A DNA stretch of 54,328 nucleotides from Synergistaceae bacterium. GTDB lineage: Bacteria; Synergistota; Synergistia; Synergistales; Aminobacteriaceae. Positions 41,317 through 49,475 of this stretch are shown here, in pieces; within the stretch, counting starts at the first letter, position 1, and the number at the start of each line of letters is the position of its first letter. The stretch is from the NCBI GenBank assembly GCA_017540085.1, contig JAFYBQ010000019.1, forward strand, positions 1 through 54,328, given 5' to 3'. The notes under the pieces were generated by a model. That model saw nothing but the letters and a program-made list of their open reading frames with translations, ran no database searches and had not been told where the DNA came from. A program made the position numbers and the translations under genes.

Positions 41317-42093
41317 GTGAGTGATGTTACTGTAATTTGCTGTTGGACGAATGAGAAAATGTACGCTGACTTCCTGAACACGCTGAAGAGTCAGAATATC
41401 CCCTGCGAAATTATTGGGATAGATAACCGCGGCAACAAGGCTTTCACGTCCTGCGCGGCGGCGTATAATTCGGTAATCGCTGAAATTGATACTGAGTATG
41501 TGATTTACTCCCATCAGGATATTTTGCTGACGGACTCAGACTCGCTGGGAAAATTTCTGTCATACCTTCAGGAAATCGGCCATGATGATATTCTCGGAGT
41601 CGCAGGGACTAAATTCGACAGCGGCGGGATATATTCCGGTTTAACCCACAAAGGCAGAGACGGAAAATTATCCCCGGCCGGAAGGAATAATATTGACGGC
41701 GGAATAATGGAATGCGACACGGCTGACGAGTGTTTTTTCGGGGGACATACCGAACATTTCAGGGATTATCCGTTTGACGCGGAAACCTGTAACGGATGGC
41801 ATTTGTACGCGGCTGAATTATGTATCAGGGGAAAAGCTCAGGCCGTCGGCAAAACATATATATGCGCCGTTCCTATAATGCATTTGTCATACGGCAATAT
41901 AAATCTTGCGTTTTACCGGGATTTCTTCAGGCTGTGCAGGAAATATTCGGGCAAGTTCCCTGTGATTCGCACGACATGCGCGTTTTCGCGGACGGATTTA
42001 TTTCACCTTCTGCCGAGATTCATATACCTTTGCGGAGGGGTAATTCTCAGGAAACTGGGACTCTATAATCTGGTGAAGAAATTATTACATTGA
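41317..42093 (+). CDS. Glycosyltransferase-like protein (GT-A fold, StrF-like family)
   Basis: The 258-residue product resembles the glycosyltransferase-like family that includes the StrF domain. Seen: VTVICCWTNEKMYADFL at the N-terminus, EIIGIDNRGNKAFTSCAAAYN, EYVIYSHQDILL (the HQD motif in place of DxD), GVAGTKF, the acidic CDTADECFFGGH, and a tail NGWHLYAAELCIRGKAQ. These motifs occur in the same order in that family. The acceptor is unknown. GTG 41317 follows AAAGGATGA and lies 6 bases after the ABC-F gene. A hydrophobic stretch near the C-terminus (FIYLCGGVILRKLGL) may be peripheral membrane contact. Confidence 0.7.
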   Translation: MSDVTVICCWTNEKMYADFLNTLKSQNIPCEIIGIDNRGNKAFTSCAAAYNSVIAEIDTEYVIYSHQDILLTDSDSLGKFLSYLQEIGHDDILGVAGTKFDSGGIYSGLTHKGRDGKLSPAGRNNIDGGIMECDTADECFFGGHTEHFRDYPFDAETCNGWHLYAAELCIRGKAQAVGKTYICAVPIMHLSYGNINLAFYRDFFRLCRKYSGKFPVIRTTCAFSRTDLFHLLPRFIYLCGGVILRKLGLYNLVKKLLH

Positions 42094-42164
42094 CTGAAGG
42101 CGCAAACTTTTCGCGGAACTCTCTCATTCATTGCGGGCGATACCCTGCACTGAGGCAGAAATTT

Positions 42165-42190
42165 ACCCCCCGCGATGATTCACGGAGGGT
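42165..42190. terminator. Imperfect hairpin between convergent genes
   Basis: ACCCCCCG (42165-42172) pairs with CGGAGGGT (42183-42190) with one mismatch. It lies between the glycosyltransferase-like gene and the end of the reductase gene on the opposite strand; termination on either strand is possible. Nothing else is visible in this 108-base gap. Confidence 0.4.
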
Positions 42191-42201
42191 ACGCACATCC
42201 T

Positions 42202-42867
42202 TTACGCTTTGGCCATATTCACGAGGCGCGCTCCGAGGTCATACGCCTTCTTCAGGTCTTCCGGGAAAACTTCCTCCCTGTGTCTCGCTTTCTCCGGCTC
42301 GCTGAACATGCTACAGTCATAGCGCGAGTAGTCCGCAAACTGGTATGTGTTGTACGCGCAGACAGTCTCGCAGTGGCCTAACACGAGCTTCATTGCGTCA
42401 GCGTTCGGCGCAAGGTATTCGGGGTAATGAATCTTTGCGGCTAAATCTTCCGGGCAGTTCATTGTGTAGATTATTCCGCTGTAAATCGTTCTGTCGATCG
42501 CTCTCGGCCTCGTTCCGTCCGGGTTGACCTCGTATTTCATGATTGGGAATAGCAGCCGCTCAATGAATGACCTGAACATGCCAGTGGGATAACTGAAGTA
42601 CACCGGGCTTCCGGCGATAATGACATCAGACGCTAGTGCCTTCTCCAAGACTGGCCGCAAATCATCACGGTACGCACAGAGTCCTGCGGTCTTGTTGTTC
42701 TTGACCTTGCACGCAAAGCACGACACGCACCCTTTGAACTTGTAATCGTAAAGGTGAATCATTTCGCACTCAGCCCCGGAATCGCTTGCTCCCTTCATGG
42801 CCGACTCTAACATTTTGTGAGTGTTCCAATTTTTTCGCGGCGAACCGTTCACAAACAAAGCCCTCAT
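42202..42867 (-). CDS. Flavodoxin-fold NAD(P)H-dependent reductase family protein
   Basis: The 221-residue product is a member of the FMN-binding flavodoxin-fold (NADPH-dependent FMN reductase / iron-sulfur flavoprotein-like) family. It begins MRALFVNGSPRKNWNTHKML (phosphate-binding loop), has FKGCVSCFACKVKN with three cysteines, and DVIIAGSPVYFSYPTGMFRS (flavin-binding part). The Cys set could hold an iron-sulfur cluster or be redox-active. GGAGGGGG lies about 14 bases upstream of the ATG. The physiological substrate is unknown. It is divergent from the MFS gene. Confidence 0.85.
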   Translation of the reverse strand: MRALFVNGSPRKNWNTHKMLESAMKGASDSGAECEMIHLYDYKFKGCVSCFACKVKNNKTAGLCAYRDDLRPVLEKALASDVIIAGSPVYFSYPTGMFRSFIERLLFPIMKYEVNPDGTRPRAIDRTIYSGIIYTMNCPEDLAAKIHYPEYLAPNADAMKLVLGHCETVCAYNTYQFADYSRYDCSMFSEPEKARHREEVFPEDLKKAYDLGARLVNMAKA

Positions 42868-42875
42868 TTTTCGTA

Positions 42876-42908
42876 TTGCCCCCTCCGATATGATAGGAGT
42901 ATTATACT
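42876..42908. promoter_or_regulatory. Divergent promoters with overlapping -10 elements
   Basis: On the plus strand TTGCCC (42876-42881) with an 18-base spacer leads to TATTAT (42900-42905), or alternatively TATACT (42903-42908). On the minus strand TATAAT covers 42901-42906. RNA polymerase could probably bind only one direction at a time, coupling the reductase and MFS genes. Confidence 0.45.
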
Positions 42909-42964
42909 AAACGGCATGGCGATATTAATTCCTCAATAGAATAACGAAAGGAGCAGACCTCAAC

Positions 42965-44164
42965 ATGACCTCAAGAATCTTCAAGGCTGAGTCGCAGTAC
43001 AAAGCATTCATTTTGTCGCTGGCAGTTTTCGGGCTGGCTTACGGATTGTATAAAGCGGTCCTCGATAATTATCTGGCGGAGATAGTCAGCATGTCGCAGT
43101 TTGACCGGGGAGTCTCTGAGTTCTTCCGGGAGCTTCCCGGCTTTATGCTGGTGTTCGTTCTCGCGCTGCTCTATGAATTTTCCGCAGAAAAAATCTTCAA
43201 GGCCGGAGCGGTAATAATGCTTGCGGGAATGGCTATGCAGTCAGTGATTCCGGCAAGCCGTTTCCTCGTAACATGCGCTGTTTTCGTGTACTCTCTCGGA
43301 GAGCATATGCAGTACGGAATGAGAAGCACCCTCGCGCTTGAGTACGCCAGAAACGGCAGGGGAGGCGCGGCACTCGGCCTGCAAAATTCCGCGTACCAGT
43401 TCGGGACATTGGCCGGGTATATCGTTGTGGCGATCGTGTTCGGACTCATGGCCGGGAAAATGAATCTCTACCGCCCTGTGTTTGTCGTCTCGTCAGCAAT
43501 AACACTAATCGGATTCGTAATCACCCTGAAAATGACGGGCAGAAGCGGGCATGAACATACCGTAACAAGATTCTACTTCCGCCGAAAATACTTCAAGTTC
43601 TACATGCTTGAGATATTCTACGGGGCAAGAAAGCAGATTTTCTTCACGTTCGGGCCGTACCTGCTTGTATTATTTTACGGGGCGGGGGCTATGGCGATAA
43701 GCATATTGTTCGCGCTGTCAGCAATAGCAACGTTCATATTCTCGCCGATTGTCGGGAAGATTATTGACCGTTACGGCTACAAAATTGTGATGGTAATGGA
43801 CACGCTTATACTTGTTATTGTGTGCTTCTTCTACGGTTTCGCACATCATATTTTCCCGAAAAATATAGCGTTCCTCGTCTGCTGTGTGAATTACATCCTC
43901 GACGCTGTAATCTCCCTCGCGTCAATGGCCTCAAATGTATACGTTCAGGACTTATCCGACACTCCTGAAGAGGTCAAAGCGACAATAGCGACAGGAGTCT
44001 CAGTCAATCATTTAATCACTATACTGATTGCGTTATTCGGGGGATGGATATGGCAGACGATGGGAATCGAGACGCTTTTCATGATGTCGGCGATTTTCGG
44101 ACTGTTCAACAGCGCATACGCCGCGACGATTAACACGGAGGACAGCAGGCGGGCTTTTGTGTGA
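42965..44164 (+). CDS. Major facilitator superfamily permease
   Basis: The 399-residue membrane protein has about 12 hydrophobic segments and the overall MFS layout. Visible features are the YGLYKAVLDNYLAEI start, a loop with GMRSTLALEYARNGRGG, and IDRYGYKIVMVMDTLI in the middle, like the MFS loop motif DRxG(R/K). Substrate cannot be judged. ATG 42965 follows GAAAGGAGC by about 9 bases. It is transcribed divergently from the flavodoxin-fold reductase, which suggests joint regulation. No drug-efflux-specific motif is recognised. Confidence 0.85.
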   Translation: MTSRIFKAESQYKAFILSLAVFGLAYGLYKAVLDNYLAEIVSMSQFDRGVSEFFRELPGFMLVFVLALLYEFSAEKIFKAGAVIMLAGMAMQSVIPASRFLVTCAVFVYSLGEHMQYGMRSTLALEYARNGRGGAALGLQNSAYQFGTLAGYIVVAIVFGLMAGKMNLYRPVFVVSSAITLIGFVITLKMTGRSGHEHTVTRFYFRRKYFKFYMLEIFYGARKQIFFTFGPYLLVLFYGAGAMAISILFALSAIATFIFSPIVGKIIDRYGYKIVMVMDTLILVIVCFFYGFAHHIFPKNIAFLVCCVNYILDAVISLASMASNVYVQDLSDTPEEVKATIATGVSVNHLITILIALFGGWIWQTMGIETLFMMSAIFGLFNSAYAATINTEDSRRAFV

Positions 44165-44176
44165 GTGAGTGAAAAT

Positions 44177-44204
44177 GGGAGAGTCTGAAGTGCGAGATTC
44201 TCCC
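44177..44204. terminator. Hairpin terminator, strongest for the minus-strand gene
   Basis: GGGAGAGTCT (44177-44186) pairs fully with AGATTCTCCC (44195-44204), one G-T wobble, 8-base loop. On the minus strand it is followed by ATTTTC, so it mainly ends the gene at 44215-44775; the MFS gene ends just before it. Confidence 0.65.
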
Positions 44205-44214
44205 GTGAATATTG

Positions 44215-44775
44215 CTACCTTGCGCGGGGTCTATGATGTCCGGGGTGGCTGTGCCTTGCGACCGGGTGAGGGACTCTGTGATGAGGCGGGGCGGGGCGGT
44301 AATGCGGACGCGGTGCGGGGCAATACACTGTTCTGTCTCTGTCCCTCGGCAAATTGTTGTGGATTACCATTCCGGCGATTACTCCCACGATTCCGGCGGC
44401 GATTATTGTCCCGGTGTTGTCGTCTTTCCTGATTACTGTATCATTCTGCTGTGCTGGAGTCGTTTTTGCTGACGGCCGTACGGTTCTGCCTGACGCGGCG
44501 GCTAAGAGTGCTCTTCTCTGCGAGGGCGTAACGGCTTCTGGATATTCCGAGATTAGGCGGGTTACTGCGCTCCGGCAAGTCTCAGACATTCTCCCGCCTT
44601 CCGACACCCATAACATGCAGGCGCGCCTTTCTTCCGGCAAAAGATTCGCAAATGCGCTCGTGCCTGAATAAGTTATCATTGCATCGCGCGCTTCTTCCTC
44701 GCTGTAAGCAAATGACATTGACGAAAAAATTATGACGAGTCCGAGTGCTGATAGTGTGAGCAAAATTTTTCTCAT
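44215..44775 (-). CDS. Small exported protein with His/Pro/Arg-rich tail
   Basis: I do not recognise a family. From the ATG at 44775 the product has 186 residues; AAAGGTGG lies about 9 bases upstream, which decides this start over an ATG 12 codons earlier. Residues 1-23 form a signal peptide (MRKILLTLSALGLVIIFSS, cleavage after SFA). A helical region with two cysteines (ERRACMLWVSEGGRM and ETCRSAV) follows. A Gly-rich hydrophobic segment near residue 125 (TIIAAGIVGVIAGMVIHN) may cross the membrane. The final about 40 residues are rich in His, Pro and Arg, possibly a metal-binding or disordered tail. Confidence 0.7.
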   Translation of the reverse strand: MRKILLTLSALGLVIIFSSMSFAYSEEEARDAMITYSGTSAFANLLPEERRACMLWVSEGGRMSETCRSAVTRLISEYPEAVTPSQRRALLAAASGRTVRPSAKTTPAQQNDTVIRKDDNTGTIIAAGIVGVIAGMVIHNNLPRDRDRTVYCPAPRPHYRPAPPHHRVPHPVARHSHPGHHRPRAR

Positions 44776-44840
44776 AGTTTCATTCCACCTTTCATGGCCG
44801 GATAATAGCACGGAGTCATATAGAGATTGTGAATATACCG

Positions 44841-44846
44841 TATAAT
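44841..44846 (+). promoter_or_regulatory. Probable -10 element for ogt
   Basis: TATAAT preceded by CCG, 34 bases before the ogt ATG; no obvious -35. Confidence 0.45.
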
Positions 44847-44879
44847 ATCCCTAATCCATAACGAGAGAGGAAAAAGAAA

Positions 44880-45392
44880 ATGGCGCCTTGTTTTTCACAC
44901 AGCTACATTTCTCCACTTGGCGGGATAACTTTGTGCAGCGACGGGGAAAATATCACAGCCCTGTATTTTTCTGACATGCTCAGGGAAGACAGCGCACACG
45001 CTGAACCTCAAAGCCTGCCGGTGTTTGAACAGGCTCGCGAATGGCTCGATATATATTTCAGCGGAAAGAAACCGGGCTTTATCCCTCCGCTGAAGATTGA
45101 AGGCTCAGAGTTTCACAGGTCAATATGCGGAATAATTCTCACAATAACTTTCGGCCATGTCATGACGTATTCAGAAATAGCGAAGGTGAACGCTGAACGC
45201 AGGAAAATTCCGGGCATATCCCCGCAAGCTGTTGGCAGAGTTGCCGCGAACAACAAAATACTCATCATGATACCGTGCCACAGGGTTATAGGCTCAAAAG
45301 GGAGTCTCACAGGCTACAGCGGAGGAATCTCACGTAAATTGAAGCTGCTTGAGCTTGAAGGGTTTGACATATCCCAGCTGTCAAAGCACTAA
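44880..45392 (+). CDS. ogt: Methylated-DNA-protein-cysteine methyltransferase
   Basis: Ogt removes methyl groups from O6-methylguanine by transfer to its own Cys. The 170-residue product contains FGHVMTYSEIAK (the conserved IPxGxVxTYxxIA region), QAVGRVAANNKILIMIPCHR with the active-site IPCHRVIG, and the C-terminal LTGYSGGISRKLKLLELEG. ATG 44880 follows GAGAGAGGA by about 9 bases. The helix usually carrying the DNA-binding Arg finger is present around QAVGR. Confidence 0.93.
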   Translation: MAPCFSHSYISPLGGITLCSDGENITALYFSDMLREDSAHAEPQSLPVFEQAREWLDIYFSGKKPGFIPPLKIEGSEFHRSICGIILTITFGHVMTYSEIAKVNAERRKIPGISPQAVGRVAANNKILIMIPCHRVIGSKGSLTGYSGGISRKLKLLELEGFDISQLSKH

Positions 45393-45416
45393 ACACACAA
45401 AGGAGGCAAAAATCAC

Positions 45417-46937
45417 ATGGGAATGAGAGGTATTCACACGTCAGTAAATGACATAAGACGCGCAATTTTTTCTGAGGTCGCAAAATTATCCTATAACTAC
45501 AAGCCCGGCGATCTCTCCGAAATGGAGCGCATACCGTACAGAGTCATCCCCGGAGAAATCTCACACTACCGCGATGATGTCTTCCTCGAACGCGCAATAG
45601 TCCGCGAAAGAATCAGGCTGGCAATGGGACTCCCTCTCCGAAAAGCCTCCGAACATGCTCCCGTCTCAACAGGCGCTGAAGAATGCGTACACCCGGAGAA
45701 ATACTACCAGCCCCCGCTGATCAACATAATCAAGTTCGCGTGCCACTCATGCCCGGACAACAAAGTAGTAATCACAGACCAGTGTCAGGGGTGTATTGCC
45801 CGGCCATGTTCGCAGGTCTGTCCGAAAGACGCAATATATTTCGAGCGCGGACAGGGGCATATCAATTACGAGAAGTGCATAAAGTGCGGGAAATGTATGG
45901 GCGTGTGTCAGTACGGCGTAATTCTGAGAATGCAGAGGCCCTGCGCTGTTGCCTGCGGAATGAAGGCTATTGTTACGGACGAATACGGGCGGGCGGACAT
46001 AGATCAGGAAAAATGCGTGTCCTGCGGAATGTGCCTGGCTAACTGTCCTTTCGGGGCGATTGCGGACAAGGCTCAAATATTCCAGTGCATTCAGGCAATA
46101 CGGAGCGAGACTCCTGTTTACGCGGCTATAGCTCCTGCTGTGGCGGGTCAGTTCGGGAAGACTCTTACGCCTGAGAAAATGCGGGCGGCGTTTATGGCAC
46201 TGGGCTTTGCTGACGTTATAGAGGTTGCCGTGGGCGCGGACTTATGCACATTGCAGGAGGCTGAAGATTTCGTGAAGGAAGTCCCCGACAGACTGCCCTT
46301 CATGGGAACATCGTGCTGTCCGGCGTGGTCAGTCATGGCAAAAAAAGAGTTCCCGCAGTTCGCCGAATGTATCAGCATGGCATTGACTCCGATGGTCTTG
46401 ACCGGGCGACTCATCAAGAAGGAACACCCCGGGTGCAAGGTTGCCTTCATTGGGCCTTGCGCGGCGAAAAAACTAGAGGCAAGCCGCAGAAGCGTACGGA
46501 GTGATGTTGATTTTGTGCTTACGTTCGAGGAAGTACTCGGAATGTTTGAGGCCAAAGAGGTAGATTTCGACTATCTTGAGAAAATGCCCGTGCCTGACAA
46601 CGCAAGCGCGGACGGACGCGGGTTTGCTGTGTCGGGCGGAGTCGCTGAGGCTGTCGTGAATTGCATCAAGAATCTTCACCCGGAACGTGAAGTACTCACC
46701 GAACGCGCCGAGGGTCTCAATGACTGCCGGAAAATGTTGCTGATGGCCAAAGCAGGAAAGCGGAACGGTTATTTGCTTGAGGGCATGGCCTGCCCCGGAG
46801 GGTGTGTAGGCGGAGCGGGAACGGTTGAGCTTATCACGCAGGCGGCCGGGGAAGTCGCGAAAATCAAGCGTATCAGCAAGAAGGCTCATGCCTATGAGAG
46901 CGAGTTCGAGAAAATTTTGCCTGATCTTGAGGAATAG
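45417..46937 (+). CDS. Monomeric [FeFe]-hydrogenase, group B
   Basis: [FeFe]-hydrogenases use H+/H2 with an H-cluster. The 506-residue protein has an N-terminal part, then ferredoxin-type 4Fe-4S motifs (CQGCIARPCSQVCP, CIKCGKCMGVCQYGV, CVSCGMCLANCPFGA), and the H-cluster domain with L1 TSCCPAW, L2 FIGPCAAKKLEA, and L3 EGMACPGGCVGGAG. TSCCPAW with Ala and the PCAAKK form mark group B rather than the well-studied group A (TSCCPGW, MPCxxKxxE). No maturase genes (hydE, hydF, hydG) or electron-bifurcation partners are adjacent. ATG 45417 follows AAAGGAGG. It may be a ferredoxin-linked hydrogenase; its direction is unknown. Confidence 0.9.
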   Translation: MGMRGIHTSVNDIRRAIFSEVAKLSYNYKPGDLSEMERIPYRVIPGEISHYRDDVFLERAIVRERIRLAMGLPLRKASEHAPVSTGAEECVHPEKYYQPPLINIIKFACHSCPDNKVVITDQCQGCIARPCSQVCPKDAIYFERGQGHINYEKCIKCGKCMGVCQYGVILRMQRPCAVACGMKAIVTDEYGRADIDQEKCVSCGMCLANCPFGAIADKAQIFQCIQAIRSETPVYAAIAPAVAGQFGKTLTPEKMRAAFMALGFADVIEVAVGADLCTLQEAEDFVKEVPDRLPFMGTSCCPAWSVMAKKEFPQFAECISMALTPMVLTGRLIKKEHPGCKVAFIGPCAAKKLEASRRSVRSDVDFVLTFEEVLGMFEAKEVDFDYLEKMPVPDNASADGRGFAVSGGVAEAVVNCIKNLHPEREVLTERAEGLNDCRKMLLMAKAGKRNGYLLEGMACPGGCVGGAGTVELITQAAGEVAKIKRISKKAHAYESEFEKILPDLEE

Positions 46938-46967
46938 CGGCTGAGAATTTTTGCGGCCTTGTTATTT

Positions 46968-47021
46968 TTTGCCTGCGGGATTTGGAGTCATGCTTTTTTC
47001 CTGCGGGCAAATTTCTTTTCT
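46968..47021 (+). terminator. Hairpin after the hydrogenase gene
   Basis: TTTGCCTGCGGG (46968-46979) pairs with CCTGCGGGCAAA (47000-47011) over 12 bases with two G-T wobbles and a 20-base loop, followed by TTTCTTTTCT. The rest of the 234-base gap to dnaN holds only a CCCCGCT doublet and the promoter below. Confidence 0.55.
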
Positions 47022-47120
47022 CCTCATCTTTCGTGAAATCGTCTGTACCGCCCCGCTCACTAGTCGCAGGCCACCCCGCTAAGGTAATTGACCGCGATGT
47101 TCAGTGGAAATTTTAACGGC

Positions 47121-47129
47121 TGATATAAT
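47121..47129 (+). promoter_or_regulatory. Extended -10 promoter of dnaN
   Basis: TGATATAAT fits the extended -10 form TGnTATAAT, 42 bases before the dnaN ATG; the -35 region is weak (TTCAGT). Confidence 0.6.
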
Positions 47130-47171
47130 TATCACTTACGCAAAAAATCTCATAGCAAAGGAAAATCAGCC

Positions 47172-48437
47172 ATGAAACTTGAAATTGAGCGTCAAGACTT
47201 CCTCAAAGCGTGGCAGAACGCCGAGAAATTAACCGCGTCAAAGACATCAAACGAGTCAGCAAAAGGAGTCCTGATTACAGCGTCAGAAGACAATACAGTG
47301 ATTCTTGAGGCCACAGACCTAAGCACCTCAATACGATGCCGGGCAAAAGGCGCAAACGTTACAGAGCCGGGAAAAGCCGTAATCCCAGCCGCGATTTTCG
47401 GGGGCATTCTCCGCAAGTTAGACACAGAAGACTTTGTGCTTGAAGTAAATTCCGAGCGCGGATTCCTCAACGCAGGCCGCAATAAAATGCGTTTCGCTGT
47501 AATTTCCGCTGAGACGTTCCCGAACATCCCGGAAAGCTCATCCGCTGAAGTCATCTGCGAAATTCCTGCCCCGGTTCTCGCCAGAATCATCGCTGAAGGA
47601 AGCTCGGCAGCCTCACAGCCTCAGGATTTCCCGAAATATCTCGGCACGTGCCTCATGAGGTGCTCAGGCGGTCAGCTCACAGCAGTGTCAACGGACGGTA
47701 AACGACTCTCACTCTCGAAAGCTCCCTGCATGGCCTCAAAGGATGAAGATTTACTGCTCCCGGCAAATTCCCTAAAGGAGCTGGGAAAGAATCTCGGCTC
47801 ACTCGGCGAGGAGAAAACTGTGCGTATACTTTCCGGCGACTCTGTCGTGTGGTTCGGGCTTGAGGAAGCAGAGTACTCAATACGGAGCGTTGAAGCCTCG
47901 TTCCCGAAATATGAGCGCATACTCAACGAGGACAAGCACACTATACTGAAGACTAACGCCGCGGAATTGCTGAAAGTTCTTGAGCGTATCGACATAATCG
48001 CAAAAACTACGACGGCTCATATAATGTCAGTCTCAATGAATCCAGGCGGAGACATGAGAATCACAGCCCGCGCACCCGAATTAGGCACGGCAAGCGAGAC
48101 ACTTCAGCCCGAAATCACCGGGGAATATTTGCAGCTCGGCTTCAACGTAGGCTACTTCATGGACGGACTAAAGGCACTCGGAAATGAACAGGCCGTAATA
48201 GAGTTCTCCGGCGAGGAAGGACAGACACGCATGAAGCGCGACGGCACGGAAGATTTCCTGTATATGCTCATGCCCGCGAGGTTAAGCACTCAGGACGCTA
48301 TGACTGAGGAAGAGTCAGCCGATTTCACTTCAGCACCATATGAGCCTATGCCCGAACCCGAAAATCAGCAGGAACAGCCGCAAGAGTCTCAAGAGTCAGA
48401 ATCACAGCAGAATAACGAGTCTGATACCCCGTTTTAG
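47172..48437 (+). CDS. dnaN: DNA polymerase III beta subunit (sliding clamp)
   Basis: DnaN forms the ring clamp that tethers polymerase III to DNA. The 421-residue product shows the three-domain clamp pattern: MKLEIERQDFLKAWQNAEK start, VILEATDLSTSIRC, AAIFGGILRKL, LTAVSTDGKRLSLSK, ANSLKELGKNLG, and NVGYFMDGLKAL near the end of the clamp. About 45 residues beyond the usual end form a Glu/Gln-rich tail (ENQQEQPQESQESESQQNNE), which is unusual. The start is an ATG with AAAGGAAAA upstream. It is followed directly by recF. Confidence 0.95.
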   Translation: MKLEIERQDFLKAWQNAEKLTASKTSNESAKGVLITASEDNTVILEATDLSTSIRCRAKGANVTEPGKAVIPAAIFGGILRKLDTEDFVLEVNSERGFLNAGRNKMRFAVISAETFPNIPESSSAEVICEIPAPVLARIIAEGSSAASQPQDFPKYLGTCLMRCSGGQLTAVSTDGKRLSLSKAPCMASKDEDLLLPANSLKELGKNLGSLGEEKTVRILSGDSVVWFGLEEAEYSIRSVEASFPKYERILNEDKHTILKTNAAELLKVLERIDIIAKTTTAHIMSVSMNPGGDMRITARAPELGTASETLQPEITGEYLQLGFNVGYFMDGLKALGNEQAVIEFSGEEGQTRMKRDGTEDFLYMLMPARLSTQDAMTEEESADFTSAPYEPMPEPENQQEQPQESQESESQQNNESDTPF

Positions 48438-48439
48438 CG

Positions 48440-49468
48440 TTGAAGATTGACCGCATAACCCTGCGAAACTTCAGGAACTTTTCAGGCCCGACCCTTGTAA
48501 TAAACTGGGAGCCGGGTATAAATTTGATTCTCGGCAAAAACGGCGCGGGAAAAACAAATCTTCTTGAGGCTCTCAGCATTATTACAGGCTGGGGGGTCAT
48601 CACGGGCGGCAAAACATCGGGCGTTGTCTCGTGGGACTCTCCGAATCACCGGGCGCAGCTGTCAGCAGAAATTTCCGGCAATGAAACTTTCACTGTTGAC
48701 GCGGAAATCTCCGGGCGAATCTCTCTTAGGTTCAACGGGAAATCAGTATCATTCACGGATTTGCGGCTCTCTGTTCCGTCAGTAATATTCCTCACGGGAA
48801 ATTTGTCCCTCATTGACGGCTCCCCGTCATCGCGGCGGCTTTTTGTCGACAGGCTATGCGCGCTGTTCGTGCCTCCGTTCGCGAAAAGGCTTGCGGATTT
48901 CAGGACGGTATTACGCTCCCGCATATCGCTGATGAGGCAGGGAAAGAGTCCTGCGCCTACGGATATTCCGTTCTTCAGGCTCGGAGGGTGGATTATGGAC
49001 ATTCGGCGGGGAGTTCTTGCGGAGATGTCGAAAATTATACCCCCCGGGAAATTCTCGCTGTCATTCGTTCCGGCCATGAATGCCCCCGGTGAAGTATACC
49101 TGCGCGAGATGACCGCGAAAACCTCAGCCCGTGAGACTTACGCCCAGCACCCTTTGTACGGCCCGAACTATGACGACATATCAATAACCGTAACAGAAAC
49201 AGGAAGACCCGCGGCAACATCTCTCAGCCGGGGACAGAAACGGAGACTCATACTTCACATGATACTTACAGCGGGAAGGCTCATATCTCAGAGATTGGGA
49301 CGTGAGCCGATATTGCTGCTTGACGATCTGACAGCGGAATTAGACTCGGACGGAAGGCAGTGGATTCTCCGCGAATTGTCCGCTACAGGCTGGCAGTGTT
49401 TCATTACAGCCCCGGAGAAGCCGTTTGTTACCCGCAAAAAACTGGGCGTGTTACATTTGCCCGGCTGA
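48440..49468 (+). CDS. recF: DNA replication and repair protein RecF
   Basis: RecF is an SMC-like ATPase loading RecA at gaps. The 342-residue product contains RNFRNFSGPTLVINWEPGIN, Walker A GKNGAGKTNLLEAL, the signature LSRGQKRRLILHMI, and Walker B PILLLDDLTAELD. TTG 48440 lies 2 bases after dnaN. The product is a little shorter than usual but has the complete ATP site. Confidence 0.94.
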   Translation: MKIDRITLRNFRNFSGPTLVINWEPGINLILGKNGAGKTNLLEALSIITGWGVITGGKTSGVVSWDSPNHRAQLSAEISGNETFTVDAEISGRISLRFNGKSVSFTDLRLSVPSVIFLTGNLSLIDGSPSSRRLFVDRLCALFVPPFAKRLADFRTVLRSRISLMRQGKSPAPTDIPFFRLGGWIMDIRRGVLAEMSKIIPPGKFSLSFVPAMNAPGEVYLREMTAKTSARETYAQHPLYGPNYDDISITVTETGRPAATSLSRGQKRRLILHMILTAGRLISQRLGREPILLLDDLTAELDSDGRQWILRELSATGWQCFITAPEKPFVTRKKLGVLHLPG

Positions 49469-49475
49469 CGGATAT

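Noticed and set aside
44169-44671. Two plus-strand open frames opposite the His-rich exported protein gene
   Set aside because: The minus-strand frame has a signal peptide, a good ribosome site and a terminator; the plus-strand frames are Arg/Cys-rich with no family resemblance.
46938-47171. Possible origin of replication before dnaN
   Set aside because: No TTATCCACA-like DnaA boxes or AT-rich unwinding repeats are visible; the gap is explained by a hairpin and an extended -10 promoter.
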